64,000 nucleotides of DNA. Source: Haloplanus salinarum (lineage in GTDB: Archaea; Halobacteriota; Halobacteria; Halobacteriales; Haloferacaceae). Position 1 is the first letter of the stretch; each line of letters begins with the position of its first letter. A program made the position numbers and the translations under genes. Below, piece by piece: positions 40,547 through 49,518 of this stretch. Where the stretch lies: the NCBI RefSeq assembly GCF_024498175.1, contig NZ_CP101823.1, forward strand, positions 868,001 through 932,000, written 5' to 3'. The notes under the pieces are model-generated. The model had not been told where the DNA came from. It saw nothing but the letters and a program-made list of their open reading frames with translations, and ran no database searches.

Positions 40547-41536
40547 CTACGGGACCTGGATCTGCTCTTCGGCTTCGAGCAGTTCGTGATACCGGTTGCG
40601 GATGGTGACCTCGCTGATGTTGGCCACCTCGCTGACCTCGCTCTGGGTCACCTTCTCGTTGGTGAGGAGGGCGGCGGCGTAGATGGCGGCGGCCGCGAGG
40701 CCGACCGGACTCTTGCCGCTGTGGACGCCCTGCTCCTTGGCGGTCTTCAGCAGATCGCGGGCGCGGCGCTCCGACTCGTCCGAGAGATCGAGTTCGGAGG
40801 CAAAGCGCGGGACGTACTGTTCGGGGTCGGCGGGCTGGATCTCGAGACCGAGTTCGCGGACGACGTAGCGGTACGTGCGGGCGATCTCGTCTTTCTCGAC
40901 GCGGGAGACGGTGGCGATCTCGTCGAGGCTTCGTGGGGTGCCGGCCTGGCGCGCGGCGGCGTACAGCGCGCTGGTGGCGACGCCCTCGATCGATCGGCCG
41001 GGTAGGAGGTCGTCGGCGAGCGCGCGGCGGTAGATGACGCTCGCGGTCTCGCGGACGTTCTCGGGCAGGCCGAGCGCCGAGGCCATGCGATCGATCTCGC
41101 CGAGGGCCTGTTTGAGGTTGCGCTCCTTCGAGTCACGGGTGCGGAACCGCTCGTTCCAGGTCCGCAGGCGCTGCATCTTCTCGCGCTGGCGCGACGAGAG
41201 GGTCTTGCCGTAGGCGTCCTTGTCCTGCCAGCCGATGTTCGTCGACAGCCCCTTGTCGTGCATCATCTGGGTCGTCGGGGCACCCACGCGGGACTTCTGG
41301 TCTTTCTCCTTGGAGTCGAAGGCGCGCCACTCGGGGCCGTGGTCGATCTCGTCCTCCTCGACGACGAGTCCACAGTCGGCACACACGGTCTCGCCGTGTT
41401 CGGTGTCGGTGGCGAGTTGCCCGCCACACTCCGGACAGCGCAACTGCTCGCTGTCCCCGTCGGTACTTTCCGTCTCGTCCTCGCTTTCGCGCGCGCGTGC
41501 GCGCTCGGTCGTGTAGCCGCGTACGCTATCGGTCAT
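40547..41536 (-). CDS. tfb: Transcription initiation factor IIB
   Basis: 329-aa archaeal TFB, which binds TBP-DNA and BRE and recruits RNA polymerase. A N-terminal charged tail (~1-30) precedes the zinc ribbon CPECGGQLATDTEHGETVCADCG (Cys near 34, 37, 53, 56). Next come the B-finger/reader GPEWRAFDSKEKDQKSRVGAPTT and two cyclin-like repeats (~130-220 and ~230-320) with SRVEKDEIARTYRYVVRELG and VSEVANISEVTIRNRYHELL (the BRE-reading HTH). One of several TFB paralogues expected in haloarchaea. A TATA-like ATTTAAATATC lies 55 bp upstream. Confidence 0.97.
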   Translation of the reverse strand: MTDSVRGYTTERARARESEDETESTDGDSEQLRCPECGGQLATDTEHGETVCADCGLVVEEDEIDHGPEWRAFDSKEKDQKSRVGAPTTQMMHDKGLSTNIGWQDKDAYGKTLSSRQREKMQRLRTWNERFRTRDSKERNLKQALGEIDRMASALGLPENVRETASVIYRRALADDLLPGRSIEGVATSALYAAARQAGTPRSLDEIATVSRVEKDEIARTYRYVVRELGLEIQPADPEQYVPRFASELDLSDESERRARDLLKTAKEQGVHSGKSPVGLAAAAIYAAALLTNEKVTQSEVSEVANISEVTIRNRYHELLEAEEQIQVP

Positions 41537-41586
41537 TGGTTGGTATCGGTGAGCAAAACGGCTCTATACAGAAAATAGTCGTCCGA

Positions 41587-41599
41587 AGATATTTAAATC
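41587..41599 (-). promoter_or_regulatory. TATA element upstream of tfb
   Basis: Minus-strand AGATTTAAATATC, nearly palindromic, in the 156-bp divergent gap between tfb and the CobW gene. It predicts a tfb leader of about 25-30 nt. Confidence 0.4.
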
Positions 41600-41692
41600 T
41601 GGCGGAATGGGAGAACGGGACGACGACGTCCGGATGTCCCCGTCCGATCGCGTGACACGGGATTGATCCGTCCGCGGAACGTGCCCGGAGAC

Positions 41693-42796
41693 GTGACTCA
41701 CACTCCCGACGAGATCCCGATGACGGTCATCAGCGGTCCGCTCGGCGCGGGGAAGACGACACTGGTCAACAACCTGCTGAACGACCCCGGCGACCGACGG
41801 ATCGCCGTCGTCGTCAACGACATGGGCGAGGTGAACGTCGACGCCGAACTGCTGGACGACACGGCCGAGGACGGAATCGTCGACCTCTCGAACGGCTGTA
41901 TCTGCTGTCGACTGCAGGACGACCTCGTGACTGCGGTGACCCGTCTCGCCGACGAACGCGACTTCGACTACCTCGTCGTCGAGGCCTCGGGGATCAGCGA
42001 ACCGATCCCCATCGCGCGGACGCTGACCGAGGGGACCGACGGCGGCAGCCTCCCCGACCGGTTCCGCCTCGATACGACCGTCTCGGTGATCGACGCCTAC
42101 GGGTTCTGGAAGGCCTTCGACCCAGCGGCCTCGCTCCCGGACGGCGCGCCTACCCCCGAGCGACCGCTGACGGAGGTCCTCGTCGATCAGATCGAGTTCT
42201 GTGACGTCCTCCTGTTGAACAAGTGTGACACGGTCCCGGACGACGAACTCGACGCCGTCGAGGCGTCGGTCCGGGAACTCCAACCCCGGGCGACGATCCA
42301 CCGGACGACGTATTCGGAGATCGACCCGGCGGCGGTACTCGACACCGGGCGCTTCGACTTCGAGGCGGCCCGGCGCCGGCAGGGGTGGAAGCGGGCGCTC
42401 GCCGCGGCCGAGGGGAGTGACGGCCACGGCCACGACCACGACGACGGCGCGGCCGCCGCTCACGGCGTCGAGTCGTTCGTCTACCGCCGCGAACGGCCGT
42501 TCGACCCCGAACGTTTCGACGGCTGGCTGGACGAGTGGGTGGGCGACGTGGTCCGTCTGAAGGGGTTCGCGTGGGTGGCGAGTCGTCCGGGGACCGTCCT
42601 CGGCGTGAGCCAGGCCGGGCCGGCGGTCCAGGCCGGACCGATCGGCGAGTGGGGCGACGACGACCCCGCGACGCGACTCGTCGTCATCGGCCGTGACCTC
42701 GACGTCGACGCGATGACCGCGGCGCTCGACGAGTGCCTGTCGAACGAGTCGGACGGGGTCGTGGCCGCGGACGACCCCTTCCCGCGGGAGTCCTAG
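41693..42796 (+). CDS. CobW/COG0523 family GTP-binding metallochaperone
   Basis: 367-aa G3E P-loop GTPase. Walker A GPLGAGKTTLVNNLL, Walker B-like EASGISEP, guanine-specificity NKCD, and the family metal motif C-x-C-C in LSNGCICCRLQDDL are all present. A His-rich loop DGHGHDHDDGAAAAHG (near 245-260) supports metal handling. The C-terminal CobW_C domain runs VESFVYRRERPFDPERFDGWL to RLVVIGRDLDVD. The likely role is delivery of zinc or another metal to a client. GTG 41693 is chosen; TTG 41663 and ATG 41720 are alternatives. Shares CTAG 42793-42796 as stop with the small gene opposite. Confidence 0.9.
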   Translation: MTHTPDEIPMTVISGPLGAGKTTLVNNLLNDPGDRRIAVVVNDMGEVNVDAELLDDTAEDGIVDLSNGCICCRLQDDLVTAVTRLADERDFDYLVVEASGISEPIPIARTLTEGTDGGSLPDRFRLDTTVSVIDAYGFWKAFDPAASLPDGAPTPERPLTEVLVDQIEFCDVLLLNKCDTVPDDELDAVEASVRELQPRATIHRTTYSEIDPAAVLDTGRFDFEAARRRQGWKRALAAAEGSDGHGHDHDDGAAAAHGVESFVYRRERPFDPERFDGWLDEWVGDVVRLKGFAWVASRPGTVLGVSQAGPAVQAGPIGEWGDDDPATRLVVIGRDLDVDAMTAALDECLSNESDGVVAADDPFPRES

Positions 42797-42951
42797 GCGC
42801 CGAGGCCGACGTCCTCGCGGAGGTCGTCCCACGCTTCGTGGAAGCCGTAGGTCGACTCGGACTCGGCCTGCATCGCCGTCCGGTAGGTCTCGTCGTACGA
42901 GAGCAGTTGCGTCCAGCCGTCGTGGAGTCGGTAGCTACAGTACTGGCACAT
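42793..42951 (-). CDS. Small CxxC protein opposite the CobW gene
   Basis: 52-aa acidic protein: MCQYCSYRLHDGWTQLLSYDE, then TYRTAMQAESESTYGFHEAWDDLREDVGLGA. Cys2 and Cys5 (C-x2-C) could bind a metal with His10 or His38, though four clear ligands are not obvious. Good codon bias and an ATG at 42951 support it. Its TAG overlaps the CobW TAG in one CTAG. Family not recognised. Its position beside a metallochaperone invites, but does not prove, a functional link. Confidence 0.65.
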   Translation of the reverse strand: MCQYCSYRLHDGWTQLLSYDETYRTAMQAESESTYGFHEAWDDLREDVGLGA

Positions 42952-42995
42952 ATGATCGAAGAGTCGGAGCGTGGTAATAGGCGTGTCGCGTGTGC

Positions 42996-44159
42996 TTACG
43001 GCTCCAGCAGCACCTTCGTCACGCCCTCTTCCCGGTTGTCGAAGGCCTCGTACATCTCCGGGGCGTCCTCCAGGCCGACGCGGTGGGAGACGACCCAGCT
43101 GGGGTCGGCGCGACCGGCAATGATCATGTCGCGGAGTTCGCGGTTGTACTCCTTGACGTTACACTGGCCGGTGCCGAGCGCCTGGCCCTTCTCGAAGAGG
43201 AGGCCGAAGTCGATCCCGAGTCGGCCCTGGGCCGCCATCTCGTCCGGCGCACCGGGGTCCTCCGGCACGTAGAGTCCCGGAATCCCGAGTTCGCCGGTCG
43301 GCTTTACCGTCCGGATCAGGTTGTTGATGACGACCGCGGGGTTCTCACGGGCCGGGTCGTAGGCGCCGTCGCCCTCCTTATCGGGGTCGACAGCCTGGTA
43401 GCCGACGGCGTCGACGCCCTTGTCGACGCCACCACCGTGCAGGTCCTTGATCTGCTCGACGGGGTCGCCCTCCTCGAAGTTGATCGCCGTCGCGTCGCAG
43501 TGTTCCTCGGCGAGTTCGAGCCGGCTCGGCACGCGGTCGACGACGTAGATGTCGGCGGCTCCCTTGAGCTTCGCGCTGTACGCAGCCATCAGGCCGACCG
43601 GACCGGCGCCGTAGATGGCGACCGAGTCGCCGGCTTCGAGGTTGGCGAGTTCGGTGCCGTGCCACCCCGTCGGGAAGATGTCCGCGAGGAGCGCAAAGGA
43701 GTCCTCGTGGGCGTCGCCCTCGGGGAGCTTCAGCGCGTTGAAGTCGGCGTAGGGGATGCGAAGCTTCTCCGCCTGTCCGCCCTTGTACGGACCCATAGCG
43801 ACGTAGCCGTACGCGCCGCCGGCGAAGCCGGGGTTGACGTTCGTACAGAACCCGGTGAAGCCCTCTTCGCAGTTCTCACAGTGTCCACACGCCACGTTGA
43901 ACGGGGCGACGACGCGGTCGCCCACCTCGAGGCTCGACACCGCGTCGCCGGTCTCGGTGACGATGCCCATGTTCTCGTGACCGAAGACGATGCCCGGTTC
44001 CGCGGCCGTCCGCCCCTCGTACATGTGGAGGTCGGAGCCACAGATACACGTCGTCGTGATGTCGATGACGACGTCGTTGGGGTGTTCGATCTCCGGCCCG
44101 TCGACTTCCTCGACCGCGACCTCGTGGGGGCCCTTGTAGACGACGGCGTTCATCGACAT
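42996..44159 (-). CDS. Zinc-dependent alcohol dehydrogenase (formaldehyde-dehydrogenase-like)
   Basis: 387-aa medium-chain dehydrogenase. Catalytic zinc ligands: CGSDLHMYEG (Cys), GHENMG (His-Glu). The structural zinc loop is CGHCENCEEGFTGFC with four Cys. The Rossmann motif YGAGPVGLMAAY (near 180) and VVDRVPSRLELA (acidic end of strand 2, favouring NAD+) follow. The insert YQAVDPDKEGDGAYDPARENPAVVINNLI is typical of the glutathione-independent formaldehyde dehydrogenase subgroup. Aldehyde or alcohol oxidation is expected; true substrate unknown. It begins where the GlcG-like gene ends (TGATG), forming a two-gene operon. Confidence 0.92.
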   Translation of the reverse strand: MSMNAVVYKGPHEVAVEEVDGPEIEHPNDVVIDITTTCICGSDLHMYEGRTAAEPGIVFGHENMGIVTETGDAVSSLEVGDRVVAPFNVACGHCENCEEGFTGFCTNVNPGFAGGAYGYVAMGPYKGGQAEKLRIPYADFNALKLPEGDAHEDSFALLADIFPTGWHGTELANLEAGDSVAIYGAGPVGLMAAYSAKLKGAADIYVVDRVPSRLELAEEHCDATAINFEEGDPVEQIKDLHGGGVDKGVDAVGYQAVDPDKEGDGAYDPARENPAVVINNLIRTVKPTGELGIPGLYVPEDPGAPDEMAAQGRLGIDFGLLFEKGQALGTGQCNVKEYNRELRDMIIAGRADPSWVVSHRVGLEDAPEMYEAFDNREEGVTKVLLEP

Positions 44160-44605
44160 CAGTCGCTCGCCTCCACGTGTGCGTCACCGCGGATCGACTC
44201 CCACTGATCGACGCCCGCCTCCGCGACTTCCATGTCCTGTTCGACGGCGCCGCCGGAGACGCCGAAGGCGCCGACGACGTTCCCCTCGTCGTCGAAGAGC
44301 GGATAGCCCCCGCCGAAGATGACCATCCGCCCCTCGTCGGTCGACTGGAGCCCGTACAGCGAGTTGCCGGGCTCGGACGGCTCCGCGAGTTCGTGTGTCG
44401 GCATGTCGAGCGCCGCCGAGGTGTAGGCCTTGTTTCGCGAGATGGAGACCGACGCGAGCCACGCGCCGTCCATCCGGCGCTGTGCGACGAGGTTCCCCTC
44501 GCTGTTCGTCACCGCGATGACCATCGGGTTGTCGATCTCCTCGGCCTTCCGCTCCGCCGCGTCGATCAACTCCTTTGCAGTGTCGAGAGTGATGGATTGA
44601 ACCAT
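44159..44605 (-). CDS. GlcG/HbpS family protein
   Basis: 148-aa single-domain protein of the GlcG/HbpS (DUF336) fold. Hallmarks are ITLDTAKELIDAAERKAEEI, MVIAVTNSEGNLVAQRRMDGA, ISRNKAYTSAAL, FGGGYPLFDDEGNVVGAFGVSGG and EQDMEVAEAGVD. Some members bind heme or cobalamin, or form part of diol/glycolate utilisation loci; nothing here identifies the ligand. ATG 44605 is supported by a minus-strand GTTTAT box at 44634-44639 (leaderless spacing). Directly coupled to the downstream zinc dehydrogenase, so it may assist that enzyme. Confidence 0.88.
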   Translation of the reverse strand: MVQSITLDTAKELIDAAERKAEEIDNPMVIAVTNSEGNLVAQRRMDGAWLASVSISRNKAYTSAALDMPTHELAEPSEPGNSLYGLQSTDEGRMVIFGGGYPLFDDEGNVVGAFGVSGGAVEQDMEVAEAGVDQWESIRGDAHVEASD

Positions 44606-44990
44606 TACGGATTGAGTCTCGCTCCCGACGATGATAAACATTCGCCTTTACGCAATCAGGATAACAATTAAATGGGTGAAATAGTGTAAAGTCATCTCGA
44701 ATGGCCATAGATCCCATTAGAAGGCGCAAAAACGGGGAATAGACGAATATCGGCACTCGCATCGTGAGACTATTTCCGAACACCGGTGTAATCGGAGTAA
44801 ACGAAACGCCTTACAAATTGTCCGTCAGCGCGATCGGAGATAACGACGCTAGCGCGCGGTTTTTTGGGCAGCCTAAATAAATCCTCTCTTCGTTCACCGA
44901 TGGGGATCGCGGTAGGACCCGCCGAGCACGTCGCCGGGGCTCGGCTACGGGACGTGTCGGACCGGGAGGGGAGCGGCGACGGTCGCCGGG
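44606..44990. other. 385-bp AT-rich intergenic region
   Basis: No gene with convincing codon bias. 44640-44880 is markedly richer in A+T than the rest of the window. It contains the GTTTAT promoter of the GlcG-like gene near 44636. A minus-strand GATTTATTTAGG at 44872-44883 could start a transcript near 44850, and a run GGTTTTTTGGG lies at 44858-44868. The region may hold a small RNA or the remains of a lost gene. Confidence 0.35.
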
Positions 44991-46142
44991 TTAGAGGTCG
45001 AAGTGTTCGGCGGCCGTCTCCATGTCCTTGTCGCCGCGCCCCGAGAGGTTCACGAGGATGCTGTCGTGTTCGCCGCGTTCGGCGAGTTCGATGGCCAGCG
45101 CCACGCCGTGACTCGATTCGAGGGCGGGGATGATCCCCTCCGTTTCGGAGAGTTCGCGGAAGGCCGCGAGCGCCTCGTCGTCGGTGACGGCGGTGTACTC
45201 GGCGCGCCCGGCGGCCCGGAACATGGCGTGTTCGGGGCCGACGCCCGGGTAGTCGAGGCCGGCGGAGACCGAGTGGACCTCGGTGCCGTCGTCGATGACG
45301 CGCGTCTTCATCCCGTGGATGACCTCGTCCTCGCCCTCGGCGAGAGGGGCGGCGTGGCGGCCGGAGCCCTGGCCCTCGCCGCCGCCCTCCGCGCCGTAGA
45401 AGGCGACGTCGTCGTCGCGGAGGGGATGGAAGAGGCCGATAGCGTTGGATCCGCCGCCGACGCAGGCGACCGCCACGTCGGGCAGGGAGCCGGTGCGGTC
45501 GAGGATCTGTTCGCGGGCCTCCTCGCCGATGACCGACTGGAAGTCCCGGACCATCCGCGGGAACGGATCGGGACCGACGACGCTCCCCACGAGATAGTGG
45601 GTGTCCTCGACGTTCGCGGCCATGTCCTCCAGCGCGGCGTCGACGGCGTCGGCGAGGCCCGCCCCGCCGCGGGTCACCTCGTTGACCGTCGCCCCCATCA
45701 GCCGCATCCGGAAGACGTTCATCTTCTGGCGCTCGACGTCCTTTTTCCCCATGTAGATCTCGGTATCCAGATCGAGGAGGGCACCGGCCATCGCCGTCGC
45801 CGTCCCGTGTTGGCCGGCCCCCGTCTCGGCGATGAGGCGGTCCTTGCCCGCCCGCTTCGCGAGCAACGCCTGGCCGAGGGTGTTGTTGATCTTGTGGGCG
45901 CCGCCGTGGAGCAGGTCCTCCCGCTTGAGGTAGATGTCGGCGCCGTACCGCTCGCTGAGGTTGCGGGCGTAGTACAGCGGCGTGGGCCGCCCGGCGAACG
46001 TCTCCAGGAGGTCCCGGAGGTCCGCCTGGAACGACTCCGTACCCGCCACCTCGTCGTAGGCGTTCGCGAGGTGTTCGAGGGGCTCTTCGAGCATGTCGGG
46101 GACGTGACGACCGCCGTAGCCGTCGAAGGTTCCGTCGGCCAT
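44991..46142 (-). CDS. trpB: Tryptophan synthase beta chain
   Basis: 383-aa PLP enzyme that makes tryptophan from indole and serine. Signatures: [34 protein letters not shown] (PLP Lys in HKINN), [12 protein letters not shown] (active-site Glu), [31 protein letters not shown] and [17 protein letters not shown]. These place it in the TrpB1 type that pairs with TrpA. It stands alone here, with no trpA or trpC next to it, so it may be a second copy or a partner of a remote trpA. A TTTATG box 29 bp before ATG 46142 suggests a leaderless mRNA. Confidence 0.95.
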   Translation of the reverse strand: MADGTFDGYGGRHVPDMLEEPLEHLANAYDEVAGTESFQADLRDLLETFAGRPTPLYYARNLSERYGADIYLKREDLLHGGAHKINNTLGQALLAKRAGKDRLIAETGAGQHGTATAMAGALLDLDTEIYMGKKDVERQKMNVFRMRLMGATVNEVTRGGAGLADAVDAALEDMAANVEDTHYLVGSVVGPDPFPRMVRDFQSVIGEEAREQILDRTGSLPDVAVACVGGGSNAIGLFHPLRDDDVAFYGAEGGGEGQGSGRHAAPLAEGEDEVIHGMKTRVIDDGTEVHSVSAGLDYPGVGPEHAMFRAAGRAEYTAVTDDEALAAFRELSETEGIIPALESSHGVALAIELAERGEHDSILVNLSGRGDKDMETAAEHFDL

Positions 46143-46167
46143 GGGCGTCGGATGCTCGCTCGGGGCA

Positions 46168-46174
46168 CATAAAC
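46168..46174 (-). promoter_or_regulatory. TATA box of trpB
   Basis: Minus-strand GTTTATG centred near 46171, 29 bp before the trpB ATG at 46142. The divergent gatC promoter is probably CCTTAGTG near 46230. Confidence 0.4.
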
Positions 46175-46257
46175 GCTACTGGCCGACGGTCGCCGCTGGG
46201 CCGCCGCTCGACCGGTGGACCGAAACCCTTAGTGCCGGCCCGGAAGTGGCCACACAC

Positions 46258-46536
46258 ATGAGCGAGACGCCCGTCGATCCCGACGAGGTCCGCCACACCG
46301 CGGATCTGGCCCGGATCGACCTGGACGAGGACGAGGTGGAGCGGTTCACCGAGCAGTTCTCCGACGTTCTCTCCTACTTCGATACCCTCGACGACGTGCC
46401 GGAGGTCGACGCCGAGGCCGACCTGGTGAACGTCATGCGCGCCGACGAGGTGCGTGACGGGCTCTCACAGGAGGAGGCCCTGGGGAACGCCCCCGAGACC
46501 GAGGACGGCTACTTCAAGGGGCCGAGCGTCTCATGA
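46258..46536 (+). CDS. gatC: Glu-tRNA(Gln)/Asp-tRNA(Asn) amidotransferase subunit C
   Basis: 92-aa GatC, the small subunit that stabilises GatA. Recognisable sequence: DPDEVRHTADLARIDLDEDEVERFTEQFSDVLSYFDTLDDV, then NVMRADEVRDGLSQEEALGNAPETEDGYFKGP. ATG 46258, about 27 bp from a CTTAG box, suggests a leaderless mRNA. Overlaps gatA by ATGA (46533-46536). GatB is not adjacent. In haloarchaea GatCAB mainly serves Asn-tRNA formation, since Gln-tRNA is made by GatDE. Confidence 0.94.
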   Translation: MSETPVDPDEVRHTADLARIDLDEDEVERFTEQFSDVLSYFDTLDDVPEVDAEADLVNVMRADEVRDGLSQEEALGNAPETEDGYFKGPSVS

Positions 46537-47804
46537 GCGTCGACGCCTTCATCACCGAGACGACGGTCGAGGGCGACGACGACGGACCGCTCGCCGACCG
46601 GACCGTAGCGATTAAGGACAACATCTCGACGGCGGGCGTCCGGACCACCTGCGGCTCCGAGATGCTCGCCGACTACGTTCCCCCCTACGACGCGACGGTC
46701 GTCGAACGGCTCAAGGGCGCCGGCGCGACGCTCGTCGGCAAGACCAACATGGACGAGTTCGGGATGGGGACGACGACCGAGACGTCGGCGTTCGGGCCGA
46801 CGCGCAACCCGGTCGACGAGTCCCGGGTCCCCGGGGGGTCCTCGGGCGGCAGCGCCGCGGCCGTCGCCGCCGGCGAGGCCGACGTCGCCCTCGGGAGCGA
46901 CACCGGCGGCTCCGTCCGCTGTCCGGCGGCGTTCTGTGGCGTCGTCGGCATCAAGCCCACCTACGGGCTGGTCTCCCGGTACGGGCTGGTGGCCTACGCC
47001 AACTCCCTGGAACAGATCGGCCCGCTGGCCCCGACCGTCGAGGAGGCCGCCGAGGTCCTCGAGGTGATCGCCGGTCCCGACGACCGCGACGCGACGACCC
47101 GCGAGGCGGGCGCCGACGCCGACTACGCGAGCGCCGCCGACGGCGACGTCGAGGGGCTCTCGGTCGGCGTCCCGACCGAGTTGATCGAGGGGGCCGACGA
47201 GCGGGTCGTCGAGCGGTTCGAGGCGACGCTCGACGACCTGAAAGCACAGGGCGCGGAGACCCACGAGGTGAGCCTCCCCTCCGTCGAGCACGCGGTCCAG
47301 GCCTACTACGTGATCGCCATGTCCGAGGCGTCCTCGAACCTCGCGCGGTTCGACGGCGTGCGCTACGGTCCGGAGACCGACGCCGAGGGCAACTGGAACG
47401 AGACCTTCGCCCGCGTCCGCGAGGAGGGCTTCGGCGACGAGGTGAAACGCCGCATCCTCCTCGGCACGTACGCCCTGTCGGCCGGCTACCACGACAAGTA
47501 CTACGCGAAGGCACAGGACGCCCGCGCGTGGCTCAAACGGGACTTCGACGAGGCGCTGGCCGAGGCGGACGTGCTCGCGTCGCCGACGATGCCAGTCCTC
47601 CCCTTCGAACTCGGCGAGAGCCTCGACGACCCGCTCCAGATGTACCTCGCGGACGCCAACACGGTGCCGGTGAACCTGGCGAACCTCCCGGCCATCTCCG
47701 TGCCCGCGGGACGGGCCGACGGCCTCCCCGTCGGCTTCCAGTTGATCGGCCCGGCCTTCGGCGAGCGCGACATCGTCCGGGCGGCGAGCGCCGTCGAGAA
47801 CTGA
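46533..47804 (+). CDS. gatA: Glu-tRNA(Gln)/Asp-tRNA(Asn) amidotransferase subunit A
   Basis: 423-aa amidase-signature glutaminase that releases ammonia for tRNA-dependent amidation. The Ser-cisSer-Lys triad is visible: Lys in RTVAIKDNIST, Ser pair in PGGSSGGSAAAVAAGEA and GSDTGGSVRCPAAFCGV. GKTNMDEFGMGTTTETSAFG and KPTYGLVSRYGLVAYANSL are further family blocks. It is slightly short at the N-terminus relative to bacterial GatA (about 480 aa), as is usual in haloarchaea. Forms an operon with gatC. Confidence 0.96.
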   Translation: MSVDAFITETTVEGDDDGPLADRTVAIKDNISTAGVRTTCGSEMLADYVPPYDATVVERLKGAGATLVGKTNMDEFGMGTTTETSAFGPTRNPVDESRVPGGSSGGSAAAVAAGEADVALGSDTGGSVRCPAAFCGVVGIKPTYGLVSRYGLVAYANSLEQIGPLAPTVEEAAEVLEVIAGPDDRDATTREAGADADYASAADGDVEGLSVGVPTELIEGADERVVERFEATLDDLKAQGAETHEVSLPSVEHAVQAYYVIAMSEASSNLARFDGVRYGPETDAEGNWNETFARVREEGFGDEVKRRILLGTYALSAGYHDKYYAKAQDARAWLKRDFDEALAEADVLASPTMPVLPFELGESLDDPLQMYLADANTVPVNLANLPAISVPAGRADGLPVGFQLIGPAFGERDIVRAASAVEN

Positions 47805-47825
47805 ACCATCCGGTCCGCAGTCCGG

Positions 47826-47966
47826 CTAGTTATCGATCGTGGTAGGAGTACTGGGGAGTGTCACACGCGACGGGCGTCCCGATCCGACGACGACGCGTTC
47901 CCCCCGGAGCCGCGCCGTGTCGGCGTCGACGAACGTCAACGCCGTAACCGTGATCGGGAAGCCCAC
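47826..47966 (-). CDS. Possible small protein, 46 aa
   Basis: GTG at 47966 lies 25 bp downstream of a minus-strand GTTATA box (47989-47994), the spacing of a leaderless gene. The product MGFPITVTALTFVDADTARLRG, then GERVVVGSGRPSRVTLPSTP, has a plausible small beta character. There is no Shine-Dalgarno and no recognised family. It sits in the 311-bp gap between convergent gatA and trkA, which otherwise shows nothing definite. Low confidence. Confidence 0.3.
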   Translation of the reverse strand: MGFPITVTALTFVDADTARLRGERVVVGSGRPSRVTLPSTPTTIDN

Positions 47967-48115
47967 CAGAACCCGCGTCCCGTGACGGTATAACGTTACG
48001 CCCCGAGTTCTCAATGCTGATATCGGGGGGCGGCGGCCGGAACCGACGGGTGCTCAGTTCGCGTCGAGGCTCGCCCCACCCGCCCGCGCTATCCGACCAT
48101 CGTGGCCCCCGACCG

Positions 48116-49453
48116 TCACAGCTCCGGGGTCACCTCGTCCGCGACGCAGGCGTCGAGGAAGGCGACGACGTGATCCACCGGCTGGATCACCGTGTCCCCG
48201 CGCGGGGTGATGAGGTTCCCATCACGAGTGATAGCGCCGATGACGACGCCCTCGGGGAGGTCGGCGACCGACTCGTGGATCGGCCGACCGGCGAGGACGC
48301 TCGCGTCGTCCACCTCGACTTCCACCACCTCGGCTCGGTCGCTCTCGATGATGGCGACGTTCTCCGCGCCGCCGTCGCGGGTGAATCGAGTGATCTCCTC
48401 GGCCACCACCTCGCGGGGGTTGATCCCCACGTCGACGCCCACGGTCTCGAACAGTTCGACGTACGCCGGGGTGTCGATGACCGCGACGGTCCGCTCGACG
48501 CCGAGGCGGCGCGCCAGCAGCGACACCAGCAGGTTCTTCTCGTCGGAGTCGAGCGCCGCGACCATGAAGTCGGCGTCGCCGACGTGTTCGCGCTCCAGGA
48601 AGTCGATGTCCGTGGCGTCGCTCTCCATCACCACGGTGTTCGGGAGGTCCTCCGCCAGTTGCCGGGCGCGTTCGGTGTCCCGTTCGATCAGCCGCGGCTT
48701 GAACCCCCGCTCGCCGAGCAGTCGGGCGACGTGATAGCCGATCTCGCTCCCGCCGACGATGACGACCTCCTCCGCGGTCCCGGGGCGCTCGTTCGGCGCG
48801 ATGGTGGTCGCGAACCCCCGAACCGACTCGGGACTCCCGATCACGACCACGCGGTCACCTTCGCCGAGGTTCGTGTCCCCGCGCGCGATCTCCACCTCGT
48901 CGTCCCGGAGGACGGCGGCGAAGGTGAGGCTCTCGAAGCGGTCGGCCTCGGCGATCGACTGGTCGGTTACCGGACTGCCAGCGGGGATCTCGAACTCCGC
49001 CATCTGGACGTGTCCGTCGGCGAAGGAGTCCACGTCGCGGGCGGCCGGGATGCCGACCACCCGGACGATGGACTCCGCCGCGAGCAGGTTCGTACAGACC
49101 ATGAAGTCGACGCCGAACGCTCCCTGTGAGCGCTCCCAGGTCCGCAGGTACTCCGTGTTCTTGACGCGGGCGACGGTGAAGGAGTCGCTCACCGCGCGCG
49201 CCGTCGAACAGATGACGATGTTCGTCTCGTCGTTGTCGGTGCTGGCGATGACCATGTCGGCCTCGTCGATGTCGGCCTCCTCCAGCGTCGACAGCGCGGT
49301 GCCGTCACCCTGAACGGTCAACACGTCGAGCGAGTACGCCAGATCCTCGGTCCGGTCGCCGTCGCGGTCCACGACGACGATGTCGTGTGCGTTCGCGAGG
49401 TCGGCTGCGATGCTCGATCCGACCTGTCCGGCGCCGACGACGATTATGTGCAC
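48116..49453 (-). CDS. trkA: Trk potassium uptake regulator TrkA
   Basis: 445-aa cytoplasmic gating protein of Trk/Ktr potassium transporters. It has two RCK units: NAD-binding motifs VVGAGQVGSSIA (residues ~5-16) and IVGGSEIGYHVARLL (near 232), each followed by an RCK_C domain (AEFEIPAGSPVTDQSIAEAD and VEVEVDDASVLAGRPIHESV). Acidic residues after strand 2 (VVVDRDGDR, LIERDTERA) favour NAD(H). GTG start at 49453. No TrkH channel gene is adjacent. Potassium uptake is central for salt-in haloarchaea. Palindromic element C lies between it and the upstream gene. Confidence 0.93.
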   Translation of the reverse strand: MHIIVVGAGQVGSSIAADLANAHDIVVVDRDGDRTEDLAYSLDVLTVQGDGTALSTLEEADIDEADMVIASTDNDETNIVICSTARAVSDSFTVARVKNTEYLRTWERSQGAFGVDFMVCTNLLAAESIVRVVGIPAARDVDSFADGHVQMAEFEIPAGSPVTDQSIAEADRFESLTFAAVLRDDEVEIARGDTNLGEGDRVVVIGSPESVRGFATTIAPNERPGTAEEVVIVGGSEIGYHVARLLGERGFKPRLIERDTERARQLAEDLPNTVVMESDATDIDFLEREHVGDADFMVAALDSDEKNLLVSLLARRLGVERTVAVIDTPAYVELFETVGVDVGINPREVVAEEITRFTRDGGAENVAIIESDRAEVVEVEVDDASVLAGRPIHESVADLPEGVVIGAITRDGNLITPRGDTVIQPVDHVVAFLDACVADEVTPEL

Positions 49454-49518
49454 GCTTCGACGCTCCCGAGTGACATACCGTCCCCTCCACGGGCCCGCGG
49501 CTTCATGATTTCGCTTCT

